Shown here in pieces: positions 1 through 7,913 of a DNA stretch of 44,004 nt (its first letter is position 1; each line of letters starts with the position of its first letter). Origin of the DNA: a virus. Both the position numbers and the translations under genes were made by a program. A model generated the notes under the pieces. That model worked only from the letters and a program-made list of their open reading frames with translations, made no database searches and was not told where the DNA came from. The stretch covers positions 1 to 44,004 of the IMG/VR virus record IMGVR_UViG_3300044742_000159, one strand, 5' to 3'.

Positions 1-149
1 CTGAAGGAGCTGGCGATCGCGCTCGACATCCCGATCTGGGCCACCGAGAACCTCGCGGATCAGGCCGAAAAGTCGAGCCTGGATCATGTCCTGCGCGGCA
101 ACCCGCTGGTCGGCAAGTACCCGGAGCTGTGGAACGCGACCAGAATGGA
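1..149. repeat. Left copy of terminal overlap (circular junction)
   Basis: Bases 1-149 match 43856-44004. The first 126 bases are identical. Position 127 is C here and T at 43982, and the rest matches. The difference is silent, because CTG and TTG both encode Leu in the polymerase frame. The polymerase gene continues in frame across the joint with a unit length of 43,855 bp. This indicates a circular or circularly permuted genome, or an assembly overlap, rather than two separate loci. Confidence 0.93.
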
Positions 150-1653
150 GGATCACCCCAGGCATGCTGGCCAGCACGCTGCCGGTGTGGTGATCACGGC
201 CACCGACGTGTCCGACGTCGTGGCTGTCGATCGGCGCACCGGCGCCACCATGTGCGACAAGATCGATGCGGAAGCGCTCGGCCTGCTCAAGATCGATGCG
301 CTCGGCCTGACCCAGCTGTCGGTCTTCGAGGATGCCATGGAACTGGCAGGCCTCCCGCGCGATACATTGAATTCCATAGGCCTGGGCAACCAGAAGGCCC
401 TGCATATCCTGAACGCGCGCCGCTTTGCCGGCGTGTTCCAGTTCAACGGACCTGCGCTGCAGAACCTCTGCATGAAGACGACTGTCAATTCGTTCGACGA
501 CATCGTTGCGCTGACCGCACTGGCCCGTCCTGGCCCGCTCGACAGCGGCGAGGCAGCCCGCTGGATCGCCGTCAAGGTTGGCAAAGCGAAGCCTGCCAAC
601 CTTCACCCTTTGTTCGACCCGATCCTGAAGCCGACGCTCGGCATCATCATCTACCAGGAACAGGTCATGCAGATCTGTCGCGCCGTCGGCATGTCGTGGG
701 AGGAGGTGTCGACAATTCGCCGGCTGATATCGAAGTCTGCCGGCGTGATGGAAATGGAGAAATACTGGAACAGCTTCGACAAAGGCTGCAAGGCGCATGG
801 CATTCCTGATGGCGTCGCCCATGACTTGTGGCTGGTTCTGCGCGCCAGCGGCGCCTACTCGTTCAACAAGTCGCATGCCGTCGCATATTCCGTCATCTCG
901 TACTGGTGCTGCTGGCTGAAGGCGCACCACCCGCTGGAATTCGCGGCAGCGACCCTGACCCATGCGGGCGACGACATGCAGCTCAGGATGCTGCGCGAGC
1001 TGTCGAAGGAAGGCACGCGCCATGTCGCGGCCGACAAGGACAAGTCGATCGACAAGTGGACGGTGGCGACCATTGGCGATCGCAGGACACTGATCGGGCC
1101 TTTGCGCAACATCGTCGGCATTGGCCCGAAGCACGAGGCAGCCATCCTGTCGGCGCGCGCACGCCCGCGCGAGCGGTTGCCGGATAGTGTCGGAAAAATC
1201 CTGCACCGCATGAAGACGAGGCTGGATGATTTGTGGCCGATCAGGACCGCAATAGACGGTATGATGACGGACGCATTGAAACAAGATCTGGTATCGAAGC
1301 GGTGGGAGATTACCGACGTTCAGCCTAATGGGCAGGCATTTAACGTAATGGTGATCGGCAAGGTCGACTCCCTGACGAAAATCGACGAGAATACTCCCGA
1401 TCGTGTGCAGCGACGGAATGGTCGTCTGGCCGGCGGGCAATACGCTCTCAACCTCTGGATCAGCGACGACACCGACAAGATATTTGCCAAGATCCACTGG
1501 AGCCTGTTTTCCGAGCTGGGCGAGGAGATGCTCGGTCACGGCAAGGGCTACTACGCCATTCGTGGCACCGTTCCGCCCGACTTCCGCATGATCAACGTCG
1601 ATAAATTCCGTTTCATCGGGGCAGAACATGCAGAAGATCAGCCAGCTCACTGA
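1..1653 (+). CDS. dnaE: DNA polymerase III alpha subunit (DnaE-like), C-terminal part
   Basis: This is the 3' part of the replicative C-family DNA polymerase whose 5' part lies at 42695-44004. Joined at the overlap it encodes 937 aa, shorter than the roughly 1,160 aa of E. coli DnaE. There is no start codon because the window opens mid-gene; the frame is open from base 1. LLKIDALGL, with Asp486 of the joined protein (codon at 295), matches the third catalytic Asp motif of DnaE (LVKFDFLGL-like). The stretch GAYSFNKSHAVAYSVISYW is the conserved fingers motif. The last 110 or so residues resemble an OB-fold (for example NVMVIGKVDSL and YYAIRGTVP). The stop at 1651-1653 overlaps the next gene by 26 bp. 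I see no obvious clamp-binding motif. Confidence 0.93.
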   Translation: MKELAIALDIPIWATENLADQAEKSSLDHVLRGNPLVGKYPELWNATRMEDHPRHAGQHAAGVVITATDVSDVVAVDRRTGATMCDKIDAEALGLLKIDALGLTQLSVFEDAMELAGLPRDTLNSIGLGNQKALHILNARRFAGVFQFNGPALQNLCMKTTVNSFDDIVALTALARPGPLDSGEAARWIAVKVGKAKPANLHPLFDPILKPTLGIIIYQEQVMQICRAVGMSWEEVSTIRRLISKSAGVMEMEKYWNSFDKGCKAHGIPDGVAHDLWLVLRASGAYSFNKSHAVAYSVISYWCCWLKAHHPLEFAAATLTHAGDDMQLRMLRELSKEGTRHVAADKDKSIDKWTVATIGDRRTLIGPLRNIVGIGPKHEAAILSARARPRERLPDSVGKILHRMKTRLDDLWPIRTAIDGMMTDALKQDLVSKRWEITDVQPNGQAFNVMVIGKVDSLTKIDENTPDRVQRRNGRLAGGQYALNLWISDDTDKIFAKIHWSLFSELGEEMLGHGKGYYAIRGTVPPDFRMINVDKFRFIGAEHAEDQPAH

Positions 1654-3832
1654 CGTGCCGTCGATTGCCCTGTACCTGGGTCGCATCGGCGCAGTCCCGC
1701 GTTCCATCCGGGTCGCCATCATCGAGGAAAAGAAGGGCAAGTACTGGGAGGACAAGGCCTACATACGGTTCGACCCCAGGGCGCGCACGGTCGAGGCCTC
1801 GATCGATGAGCATGCCCCGACAGAGGAGGAGCTGGAAGCGATCATCAGGGACATGGGATCCTATCAATGGCCAGGATCAAAGCTGCTCGGCAAGACCTTC
1901 ACGCTGCCGCTGGAGCTGCAGGGCGAGAGCCCGGACAACATCTTCGAGTTCCGCAACAAGGCCGGCCAGCTGATCATGCTGCAGCAGCGGACCGAGAAGA
2001 CAGACCGCAGCAAGTACCGCCCCTGGACCTGCTTCGACGACGACGTCTGGCGCATGACGGAGCCGGACGGTCCGCTGCCGCTGTGGGGCATGGAGCACCT
2101 GCACGACCACACCACCGTCTTCATCCACGAGGGTGCCAAGGCAGCCCGCGCCGTGCACCGGATGCTGACGGACCGGACCGCCACGGCGTCGCATCCCTGG
2201 GGCATCGACATGTCCGGGGCCGCGCACCTGGGCTGGATCGGCGGCGCCCTCAATCCCGCCAGGACGGACTGGTCGCAGCTCGCCAAAAGCGGCGTCAAGC
2301 AGGCCTATATCGTTGCCGACAACGACGAACACGGCGTCAAGGCCGTGCCAAGGATCGCCCGGCAGCTGCAGGGCATCTCCGTCTTCAGCGTCGAGTTCAA
2401 CAAGCAGTTTCCCGACAGCTTCGATCTGGCGGATCCCTGGCCGGCGGATTTTTACAAGCAGAAGGGCGACGTCCGGCTCTATCGCGGTCCGGGCTTCGAG
2501 GATCACCTGCAGCCTGCCACCTGGGCGACCAGCGAGTTCACGCCACCCGGCGCCAGGAAGCCGATCATCGTGCTGCGCAACGAGTTCAAGCGCATGTGGG
2601 CCTGGGTCAAGGAGGTCGACCTCTACGTCTGCGTCGAGCGTCCGACCCTGCGCTACCCGAAGGACATCTTCGATGGCTACGCATCCGCCTTCAGTCATGG
2701 CGGCAAGCCCGTGTCCGCGATGCTCAAGGCGGAATGGGGTTCGCAGCTTTCCAAGCTGGCATACCGGCCGGACAGCGACGAACGCATCATCAGCCACAGC
2801 GGAGAGCTGCGCGCCATCAACGTCTATTCCCCGAGCAGGATCGGATCATCTGTCGGGGACGCTGCCCCGTGGCTGGAGTTCATGTGCTACCTGTTTCCGG
2901 ACCCGGCCGAGCGGCACGAGATGATGCGATGGTGCGCCACCCTGATCGCGCGCACCGACATCCGCATGGGCTACGCCGTCCTGCTGGTGACGGAAACGCA
3001 GGGGATCGGCAAGAACACCCTGGGGGAGAAGATCCTGGCCCCCCTGGTGGGCCGGCACAACTGTTCGTTTCCGAACGAGCGCGAGCTGGTCGAGAGCCAG
3101 TTCAACTCGTGGCTGGTCAACAAGCGCTTCGCCTTCATCGGGGAGATCTACACCGGCAGGTCCTGGAAGGCGGCCAACCTGCTCAAGTCATACATCACCG
3201 ATCGCGAGACGGCGGTGAACGAGAAGTTCATCCGCTCCTATACGACGGAGAACTGGATCCATATCATGGCCTGCAGCAATTCGCTGCGCGCCCTCAAGCT
3301 CGACAACACCGATCGCCGCTGGATGGTGCCGACATTGACGGAGACACCATGGCCGCACGCGCAGTGGGTCGCGTTCAACGACTGGATCGAGGGCACGGGC
3401 CTGAACATCATCAGGAGGTGGGCGGAGAATTTCGGGGACTACGTCAAGGTGGGGCAGCACGCGCCCATGACGGAGCGCAAGCGCGAGATGCAGCGCGAGA
3501 GCGAGAGCGAGGCCGTGCGGCTGCTGCGCGACTGGTGCGAGGCCCATATCGACGTGCCGATATCGGTGGCTGAGGAAGCCATCAAGATCATGCTGCAGAA
3601 CAGGGTCAAGCCGCTCTACGAGAGCAAGCTGGAGCTGCGCCGTGTCATGGAGCGCCTGGGCTGGGTCGAATTCCCGGAGCGCCTCACGATCGACAGCATG
3701 AAGCAGACCGTGATGATGTCACCCAGGGTCGCGGCCGAGCTGGCCAGTCACCAGCACGACGGCAATGAGCTGCGCAAATGGATCCGCACCACGATCCAGC
3801 TGCCGATCGACAGCGAGAGCAGGATGGTGTAA
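1628..3832 (+). CDS. Toprim-like primase / SF3 (D5-like, DUF5906-type) helicase
   Basis: A 734-aa protein, probably the phage primase-helicase that opens the fork and primes for the phage DnaE. A Toprim-like core is suggested by FIHEGAKAA (Glu168) followed by IVADNDEHG (Asp231/Asp233). The C-terminal half is a superfamily 3 helicase: Walker A TQGIGKNTLGEK (G459-K462-N-T464), Walker B-like FAFIGEI (Glu505), sensor ACSNS (Asn551) and DNTDRRWMVP with the arginine-finger pair 563-564. KNT in place of GKS/T is the usual D5/DUF5906 form. The ATG at 1628 lies inside the end of the polymerase gene (26-bp overlap), which suggests translational coupling. Assignment of the Toprim half is by motif spacing only; the helicase half is firm. 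Confidence 0.85.
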   Translation: MQKISQLTDVPSIALYLGRIGAVPRSIRVAIIEEKKGKYWEDKAYIRFDPRARTVEASIDEHAPTEEELEAIIRDMGSYQWPGSKLLGKTFTLPLELQGESPDNIFEFRNKAGQLIMLQQRTEKTDRSKYRPWTCFDDDVWRMTEPDGPLPLWGMEHLHDHTTVFIHEGAKAARAVHRMLTDRTATASHPWGIDMSGAAHLGWIGGALNPARTDWSQLAKSGVKQAYIVADNDEHGVKAVPRIARQLQGISVFSVEFNKQFPDSFDLADPWPADFYKQKGDVRLYRGPGFEDHLQPATWATSEFTPPGARKPIIVLRNEFKRMWAWVKEVDLYVCVERPTLRYPKDIFDGYASAFSHGGKPVSAMLKAEWGSQLSKLAYRPDSDERIISHSGELRAINVYSPSRIGSSVGDAAPWLEFMCYLFPDPAERHEMMRWCATLIARTDIRMGYAVLLVTETQGIGKNTLGEKILAPLVGRHNCSFPNERELVESQFNSWLVNKRFAFIGEIYTGRSWKAANLLKSYITDRETAVNEKFIRSYTTENWIHIMACSNSLRALKLDNTDRRWMVPTLTETPWPHAQWVAFNDWIEGTGLNIIRRWAENFGDYVKVGQHAPMTERKREMQRESESEAVRLLRDWCEAHIDVPISVAEEAIKIMLQNRVKPLYESKLELRRVMERLGWVEFPERLTIDSMKQTVMMSPRVAAELASHQHDGNELRKWIRTTIQLPIDSESRMV

Positions 3833-3842
3833 AGGGCTTTCC

Positions 3843-5546
3843 ATGATCGAGATCGACATTGGCGAGAAGCGAACGACGCTGCGCGGCGACGACCTTGAGG
3901 ACAGCAGGGCTCGGCTCGTCGAGATGGAAGGCCCGCGCAGCTGGCATCGGAATTATCACGACATCCGGGAATTCACCTTCGAAACGACCCCGCACAATCT
4001 ACGCATCATACGCAATGCATTTCCAGAACTCGCACTCGGCCTGCCGCAGCCCGACCAGCAGCCTGCCTCGCGAGAGGGCATCGTTCCGGCCTTCCGCATG
4101 GTACCGCGCGACTACCAGCTCGACTGCCTTGAGCGCTTCCGCGATGCACCTGTCTTTGCGCTCTTTTCCGATCCCGGAACTGGCAAGACGAAGACTATGC
4201 TCGACATCATCTCGTGGCGTTGGCATGCCGGCCTCGTGACGGGTGTGCTGGTGTTCTCGTCCCCGAAGGGCGTTCATGCGCAATGGGTCGAGGAGCAGAT
4301 CCCGCTGCACATGTGGGAAAACGTGCCATCAAGGGCTGCCTTCTGGAACGGCCGCAAGCCTCCGGAGTGGCTCGGGCACCAGACGACAGCGGAGCTGCAG
4401 ATATTCTCCAGCAACATCGACGCGCTCAACAGCGACAAGGCCTACGCCGTCCTTGAAAAATTCTGCCACGTCCACAAGGGCAGGCTCATGATCGTTGTCG
4501 ACGAAAGCGACAGCATCAAGACCTGGGGGGCGAAGCGCTCGAAGCGACTGCGACAGCTCGCCTTCAATGCGCAGTGCAAGCAGCGCGCGATCATGACCGG
4601 GACGCCAATCGCGAAGGATCTTACGGACGAGTGGTCCCAGTTCTATTTTCTCAATCCTGACATCATCGGCCACAAGTACAAGACCTCGTTCCTGGCGCAG
4701 TTCTGCATCATGGGCGGCTTCGAGAACCGCAACGTCGTCGGGCACCGCAACCTCGACCTGTTCAAGCAGCTTACCGCGCCCTTCATCTTCCGCGCAACAA
4801 AAGAGCAGCTCCACCTTCCGGACAAGATCCACGACACCGTCGTGTTCGACCTGACGGCCGAGCAGCTGCGCCTGATCAGGGAGCTGAAGGACACCTTCAT
4901 CGCGGTGGTCGACAGCACGAAGGACCAGCGCGTACTGGCCAGCCACGCCGCGACCGCGATCCTGCGCATGCAGCAGATCGCGTGCGGGTTCGCGCGGGTC
5001 GAGGATCTGCGCAACGGCTACGATGCCATCGCACCCGAAGGCACGATCATCAGGCTTTCCAACCCGCGCATGGACGCACTGCTGGAGCTGATCGGGCAGC
5101 TCGACGGCCGCAAGGTGATCGTCTGGTGCCGCTTCCAGCACGACGTCGAGCAGGTCCATCTGCACCTGGACAGGATCGCGCCCGCCAGGAAGTTCTTCGG
5201 CCCCATGGGGGATGCCGAGCGCAGCATCAGCAAGAACAGGTTCATCAACGATCCCGCCACCCGCTTCCTGGTGGCGACACCCGACAGCGCCGGGCGCGGC
5301 ATGGACGGCTTGCAAAAGGGCTGCTCGCACGCCATCTACTATTCCAACTCGTTCAACGCCATCGCACGCTGGCAGAGCGAGGACCGCATTCACCGGATAG
5401 GGCAGCGCGAAACCGCGAGCTATTTCGACCTGATTGCGCGCGGATCGCCCGACCGGGCAATCCTGAAGAACCTGCGCGCGAAGAAGGACCTGTCTGCGCT
5501 CGTCCTGGACGACCTGCGCAGGATCATCGAGGGAGAAGACCAATGA
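3843..5546 (+). CDS. SNF2-family DNA helicase/ATPase
   Basis: 567 aa from ATG 3843, ten bases after the previous stop; the open frame extends upstream to 3765 but that part overlaps the primase gene. Helicase motifs are complete: motif I SDPGTGKTKT (Lys115), motif II VVDESD (220-223), motif III MTGTP (251-255), then in the C-terminal lobe VIVWCRFQHD, SAGRGMDGL and motif VI WQSEDRIHRIGQ. The IHRIGQ sequence is diagnostic of SNF2/Rad54-like translocases. Such proteins move on double-stranded DNA, and phage versions are found in replication/recombination modules. Residues 1-85 are a phage-specific N-terminal extension without a recognised domain. The gene ends by overlapping the next start (ATGA). 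Confidence 0.92.
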   Translation: MIEIDIGEKRTTLRGDDLEDSRARLVEMEGPRSWHRNYHDIREFTFETTPHNLRIIRNAFPELALGLPQPDQQPASREGIVPAFRMVPRDYQLDCLERFRDAPVFALFSDPGTGKTKTMLDIISWRWHAGLVTGVLVFSSPKGVHAQWVEEQIPLHMWENVPSRAAFWNGRKPPEWLGHQTTAELQIFSSNIDALNSDKAYAVLEKFCHVHKGRLMIVVDESDSIKTWGAKRSKRLRQLAFNAQCKQRAIMTGTPIAKDLTDEWSQFYFLNPDIIGHKYKTSFLAQFCIMGGFENRNVVGHRNLDLFKQLTAPFIFRATKEQLHLPDKIHDTVVFDLTAEQLRLIRELKDTFIAVVDSTKDQRVLASHAATAILRMQQIACGFARVEDLRNGYDAIAPEGTIIRLSNPRMDALLELIGQLDGRKVIVWCRFQHDVEQVHLHLDRIAPARKFFGPMGDAERSISKNRFINDPATRFLVATPDSAGRGMDGLQKGCSHAIYYSNSFNAIARWQSEDRIHRIGQRETASYFDLIARGSPDRAILKNLRAKKDLSALVLDDLRRIIEGEDQ

Positions 5547-5890
5547 CCGAAGAAGCGAAGCCGAAGAAGAAGCGAAAAAGAGGCAGGAACAAGCCGCGCG
5601 CCCGGCCCAGGATCGTGTCGGTGGGCAAGGCCACCATGGAGTTGAGCGAGCGCGAGACGCTGATCTTCAAGATGCTGGCGCAGCGCAAGGTGGCGTCCGC
5701 CGACGACATCCTCACCGAGCTGAAGCAGCAGAACGTCAAGCTGAACGCCAAGCGCGGCACCCACAGCCTGGGCGTCCTGATGAAGTACCTGACCGCGAAG
5801 GCGTGCCAGGAAGGCTTCATCATCACCATGGTGGGCGGCGGCCAGGGCGCCGGCAACAAGGCATCCTACAGCATGGAAAAGAGGTTCTGA
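5543..5890 (+). CDS. Small basic protein, possible winged-helix DNA binder
   Basis: 115 aa starting at ATG 5543, which overlaps the SNF2 stop codon (ATGA). The N-terminus is very basic (KPKKKRKRGRNKPRARPR), likely a nucleic-acid binding tail. Residues 35-115 look like a helix-rich fold: LSERETLIFKMLAQRKVASA then DDILTEL, then a Gly-rich hairpin GGGQGAGNKASY, compatible with a winged helix. No family is recognised, and the DNA-binding role is inference from charge and pattern. Confidence 0.75.
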   Translation: MTEEAKPKKKRKRGRNKPRARPRIVSVGKATMELSERETLIFKMLAQRKVASADDILTELKQQNVKLNAKRGTHSLGVLMKYLTAKACQEGFIITMVGGGQGAGNKASYSMEKRF

Positions 5891-6330
5891 TGGACAAGAA
5901 AGAAATGGACCAGCTCGGGCTGGTCAGCCGCGAGCTGCAGCGCAAGGACAATCTGACAAGATTGTCCAGGGAAGCCGGCCATGCCTTGAGCGTGGCTGCC
6001 GAAGATATTGCGCAGCGTGGCTCCATGCATGGCAGCGGCATCATCGGCGGACGTCCCGACGGCACCATGCAGCCGACTTCCCTGCCCGAAGGGGCAAGGC
6101 GCGGACGCGCCAATCTGCTGGGCGCCGGATCAGCCGGCGCCGATCCCGTCGAGCAGGTTCGCAACTATGTCGGGGACGCGCGCCGCATCATCGACAACTT
6201 CGAGAAGTCCACGATCGAGCTGGAGAGCAAGGTCGCGCAGCTCTCTGCCCAGCTCGACATGGAAAGGGCAGCGCGTCAGGCCCTGGAAAAGATGATCACG
6301 GAGATCAGCAGACTGGTGGCACCGCAATGA
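5890..6330 (+). CDS. Hypothetical protein with C-terminal coiled coil
   Basis: 146 aa. The ATG at 5890 shares its A with the preceding stop (TGATG), and the upstream GAAAAGAGG provides a ribosome binding site. Residues 1-45 are charged and helical, 46-90 are Gly/Ala/Pro-rich and probably unstructured, and 95-146 form a strong heptad-like coiled coil (IIDNFEKSTIELESKVAQLS and onward). Position in the replication operon suggests an accessory role; no family is recognised. Confidence 0.75.
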   Translation: MDKKEMDQLGLVSRELQRKDNLTRLSREAGHALSVAAEDIAQRGSMHGSGIIGGRPDGTMQPTSLPEGARRGRANLLGAGSAGADPVEQVRNYVGDARRIIDNFEKSTIELESKVAQLSAQLDMERAARQALEKMITEISRLVAPQ

Positions 6331-6758
6331 CCCCTTATCCGCTGCCCGTCCTGTTCGTCATGATCATGCTCGGCACCGTCAGCACCTTCTGGCCCGGGCC
6401 GAAGGCCCAGAGCCAGGCCTGGACGCAGTCCGACATCGAGCGGGACGGTTTCAAGCGGGCCTGGCCGGTCCATACCTTCGAGGAGCGCTGGTGGCCCGGA
6501 GAAGGGCTGCCAGTCGAGCAGCCGAAGCCGTACAGCGATTTTCCGCTGATCAAGGTGGTCAAGACAGTCCGGATCACTCCGCCTCTCCCTGAGCCTCCTG
6601 CTGCGGTTCAGCCGGCGGTATGGCACGAGCCGGCGGAGATCCCGGCCCGTGTCACCCGCCCCGCCGTCAAGCCCCGCCCCACCAGGGTGGCCGACATCTG
6701 TGCCCGCCACGGCATGCGCCGGGTCGACTACGGCAAGAGGTGGAGATGCCGGCGATGA
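6327..6758 (+). CDS. Membrane-anchored or exported hypothetical protein
   Basis: 143 aa, starting at ATG 6327 with ATGA overlap on the upstream gene. Residues 4-24 (YPLPVLFVMIMLGTVSTFW) are a hydrophobic signal/anchor segment. There is no lipobox Cys. The middle is Pro-rich and the C-terminus strongly basic (RHGMRRVDYGKRWRCRR). The topology would suit a signal-anchored protein facing the periplasm. A spanin-like role could be imagined but nothing specific supports it. Confidence 0.7.
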   Translation: MTPYPLPVLFVMIMLGTVSTFWPGPKAQSQAWTQSDIERDGFKRAWPVHTFEERWWPGEGLPVEQPKPYSDFPLIKVVKTVRITPPLPEPPAAVQPAVWHEPAEIPARVTRPAVKPRPTRVADICARHGMRRVDYGKRWRCRR

Positions 6759-6976
6759 AGGCCCGCCCGAGAACCGCAGTTAGTCTGGTGGAGCGGCTGC
6801 GCGCCAGCGTACATCATGACGTGAGGGTACGGTCGGCCACCTCTGCGGAGGCCGCCGACGAGATCGAGCGGCTGCGCGCTGTTATCATACGAGCAAAAGA
6901 CGCTCTGCTTGATGGCCAGTCGACACAATACGTTCACGACATGCTGGTGACCGCCCTGGTGGGGCCCAAGCCATGA
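6755..6976 (+). CDS. Small hypothetical protein
   Basis: 73 aa from ATG 6755, which overlaps the previous stop (ATGA). An alternative ATG at 6746 in the same frame has a comparable ribosome site (AGAGG/GGAG just upstream), so the start is uncertain by three codons. The sequence has a helical stretch SAEAADEIERLRAVIIRAKD, a pattern common in small phage proteins of unknown role. It is followed directly by a micro-protein gene. Confidence 0.6.
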   Translation: MKARPRTAVSLVERLRASVHHDVRVRSATSAEAADEIERLRAVIIRAKDALLDGQSTQYVHDMLVTALVGPKP

Positions 6977-7086
6977 CTGGAAAAACGATGATCCCCGCCC
7001 AGGACGTCGCCCGCTACGCCATCCTGATTGCCCTGACGATCGGGTTTGTCCTTTTCATGTGGCTTGTTGCGCTGTGGTTCCAATGA
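6973..7086 (+). CDS. 37-aa single-pass membrane micro-protein
   Basis: This short frame starts at ATG 6973 with ATGA overlap on the upstream gene and ends at TGA 7084-7086, which overlaps the next start (ATGA again). The product has a polar N-terminus (MTGKTMIPAQDVARY) and then one 20-residue hydrophobic segment (AILIALTIGFVLFMWLVALW). The double translational coupling is the best evidence that it is expressed. Function is unknown; a holin-like or membrane accessory role is possible. Confidence 0.6.
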   Translation: MTGKTMIPAQDVARYAILIALTIGFVLFMWLVALWFQ

Positions 7087-7469
7087 GCGAGCTGACCGAC
7101 AAGATGCGAACGTGCGCGGCCTACATCATGAGCCGGCCGCACGATGCCCCGATGCCGACAGAGCACCTGCTGGACGATGCCGCCGGGCTGTTGAACTCGG
7201 CTGCCGATCTGCTGGAAGCGGCGCCTGCTCCGCTCGGAGAGCCAATGGAGATCCTGGAGCCTGCCATCCTGGGCGTGGCCAGGATCGACCCGGCGACCAT
7301 GAAGCCGATGTCCCCGGCCGTCTGGACCGACAACCAGCTGCCGCAGTCGACACCGCGCCGCCCAAGCGTCTGCCCGAAGTGCGACAGCCATGCCGGCAAG
7401 ACCGTTGTGAAGGTCAGCAGGGTGGTGATGCTGCAGTGTCCGGTGTGTGATCACACGTGGAAGTATTGA
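7083..7469 (+). CDS. Zinc-ribbon hypothetical protein
   Basis: 128 aa from ATG 7083 (ATGA overlap with the micro-protein stop). The C-terminus has two CxxC knuckles about 25 residues apart, CPKC and CPVCDHTW, the layout of a zinc ribbon. The N-terminal half is helical (TEHLLDDAAGLLNSAADLLE). It is the last gene of the plus-strand arm, and its final 56 bp overlap the 3' end of the convergent minus-strand gene. Confidence 0.7.
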   Translation: MSELTDKMRTCAAYIMSRPHDAPMPTEHLLDDAAGLLNSAADLLEAAPAPLGEPMEILEPAILGVARIDPATMKPMSPAVWTDNQLPQSTPRRPSVCPKCDSHAGKTVVKVSRVVMLQCPVCDHTWKY

Positions 7470-7731
7470 CGGCGCCGGCCAGCTCCTTTTTCATGAACGG
7501 CCAGGGAGCGTGCAGATCGTGCTGGTAGGCCTGGATCAGCTTCAGCCGGTCCAGGATCCAGTGCTGTGCCGCAGTCTTGAGAGGACGGTGCCCTGTCACG
7601 AACGGGTTCACGCCGGCGAGCTGGCCAGCCTCGAAGCACGTTTCGCCGTTGCAGTACATGATGCCGTCGACATTCGGCCGGGTGAACAGCAGGGTGCCCT
7701 CGCGCAGCGTGATGGTGAAATGGTCGCTCAT
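7414..7731 (-). CDS. Hypothetical protein at end of late operon
   Basis: 105 aa, starting at ATG 7731, which overlaps the stop of the upstream membrane protein (ATGA). The frame extends further upstream, but only 7731 has a good context (AGAAGG). Visible segments are MSDHFTITLREGTLLFTRPN, a short MYCNGETCFEAGQ with two Cys, and a central HRPLKTAAQHWILDRLKLIQ. No family is recognised. The last 56 bp overlap the convergent zinc-ribbon gene on the other strand. Confidence 0.65.
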   Translation of the reverse strand: MSDHFTITLREGTLLFTRPNVDGIMYCNGETCFEAGQLAGVNPFVTGHRPLKTAAQHWILDRLKLIQAYQHDLHAPWPFMKKELAGAVNTSTCDHTPDTAASPPC

Positions 7732-7913
7732 CCCTTCTTCTCCAGGCAATACTTCACCCAGGCCTCGCGCCGCTCCATGGAGTTGCTGATCTCGTTGATC
7801 ACGAACGCGAAGCCGATCAGCGCAATCACGTTGATGGTGATCAGGGCCAGCAGGAAGGGGCTGGTCTTGAGGCTGTCGACAACCGACCTGGCGATGTCAT
7901 GCGGGACGTTCAT
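7728..7913 (-). CDS. Small membrane protein, holin-like
   Basis: 61 aa. It has a polar N-terminus (MNVPHDIARSVVDSLKTSP), one hydrophobic segment (FLLALITINVIALIGFAFVI) and a charged C-terminus (ERREAWVKYCLEKKG). Size, single span and charge layout fit class III-type small holins or other lysis membrane proteins. The start overlaps the tail fibre stop (ATGA) and the stop overlaps the next start. The holin role is inference, since two other small membrane proteins (29507-29602 and 32110-32331) compete for it. Confidence 0.7.
   Translation of the reverse strand: MNVPHDIARSVVDSLKTSPFLLALITINVIALIGFAFVINEISNSMERREAWVKYCLEKKG

Noticed and set aside
1867-3573. 568-aa plus-strand frame inside the primase-helicase gene
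   Set aside because: Arg/Gln/Gly-rich out-of-frame shadow; the overlapping frame has Walker A/B and Toprim motifs.
3765-3842. Upstream extension of the SNF2 frame
   Set aside because: Overlaps the primase gene end and lacks a ribosome site; ATG 3843 has AAAGGG upstream.
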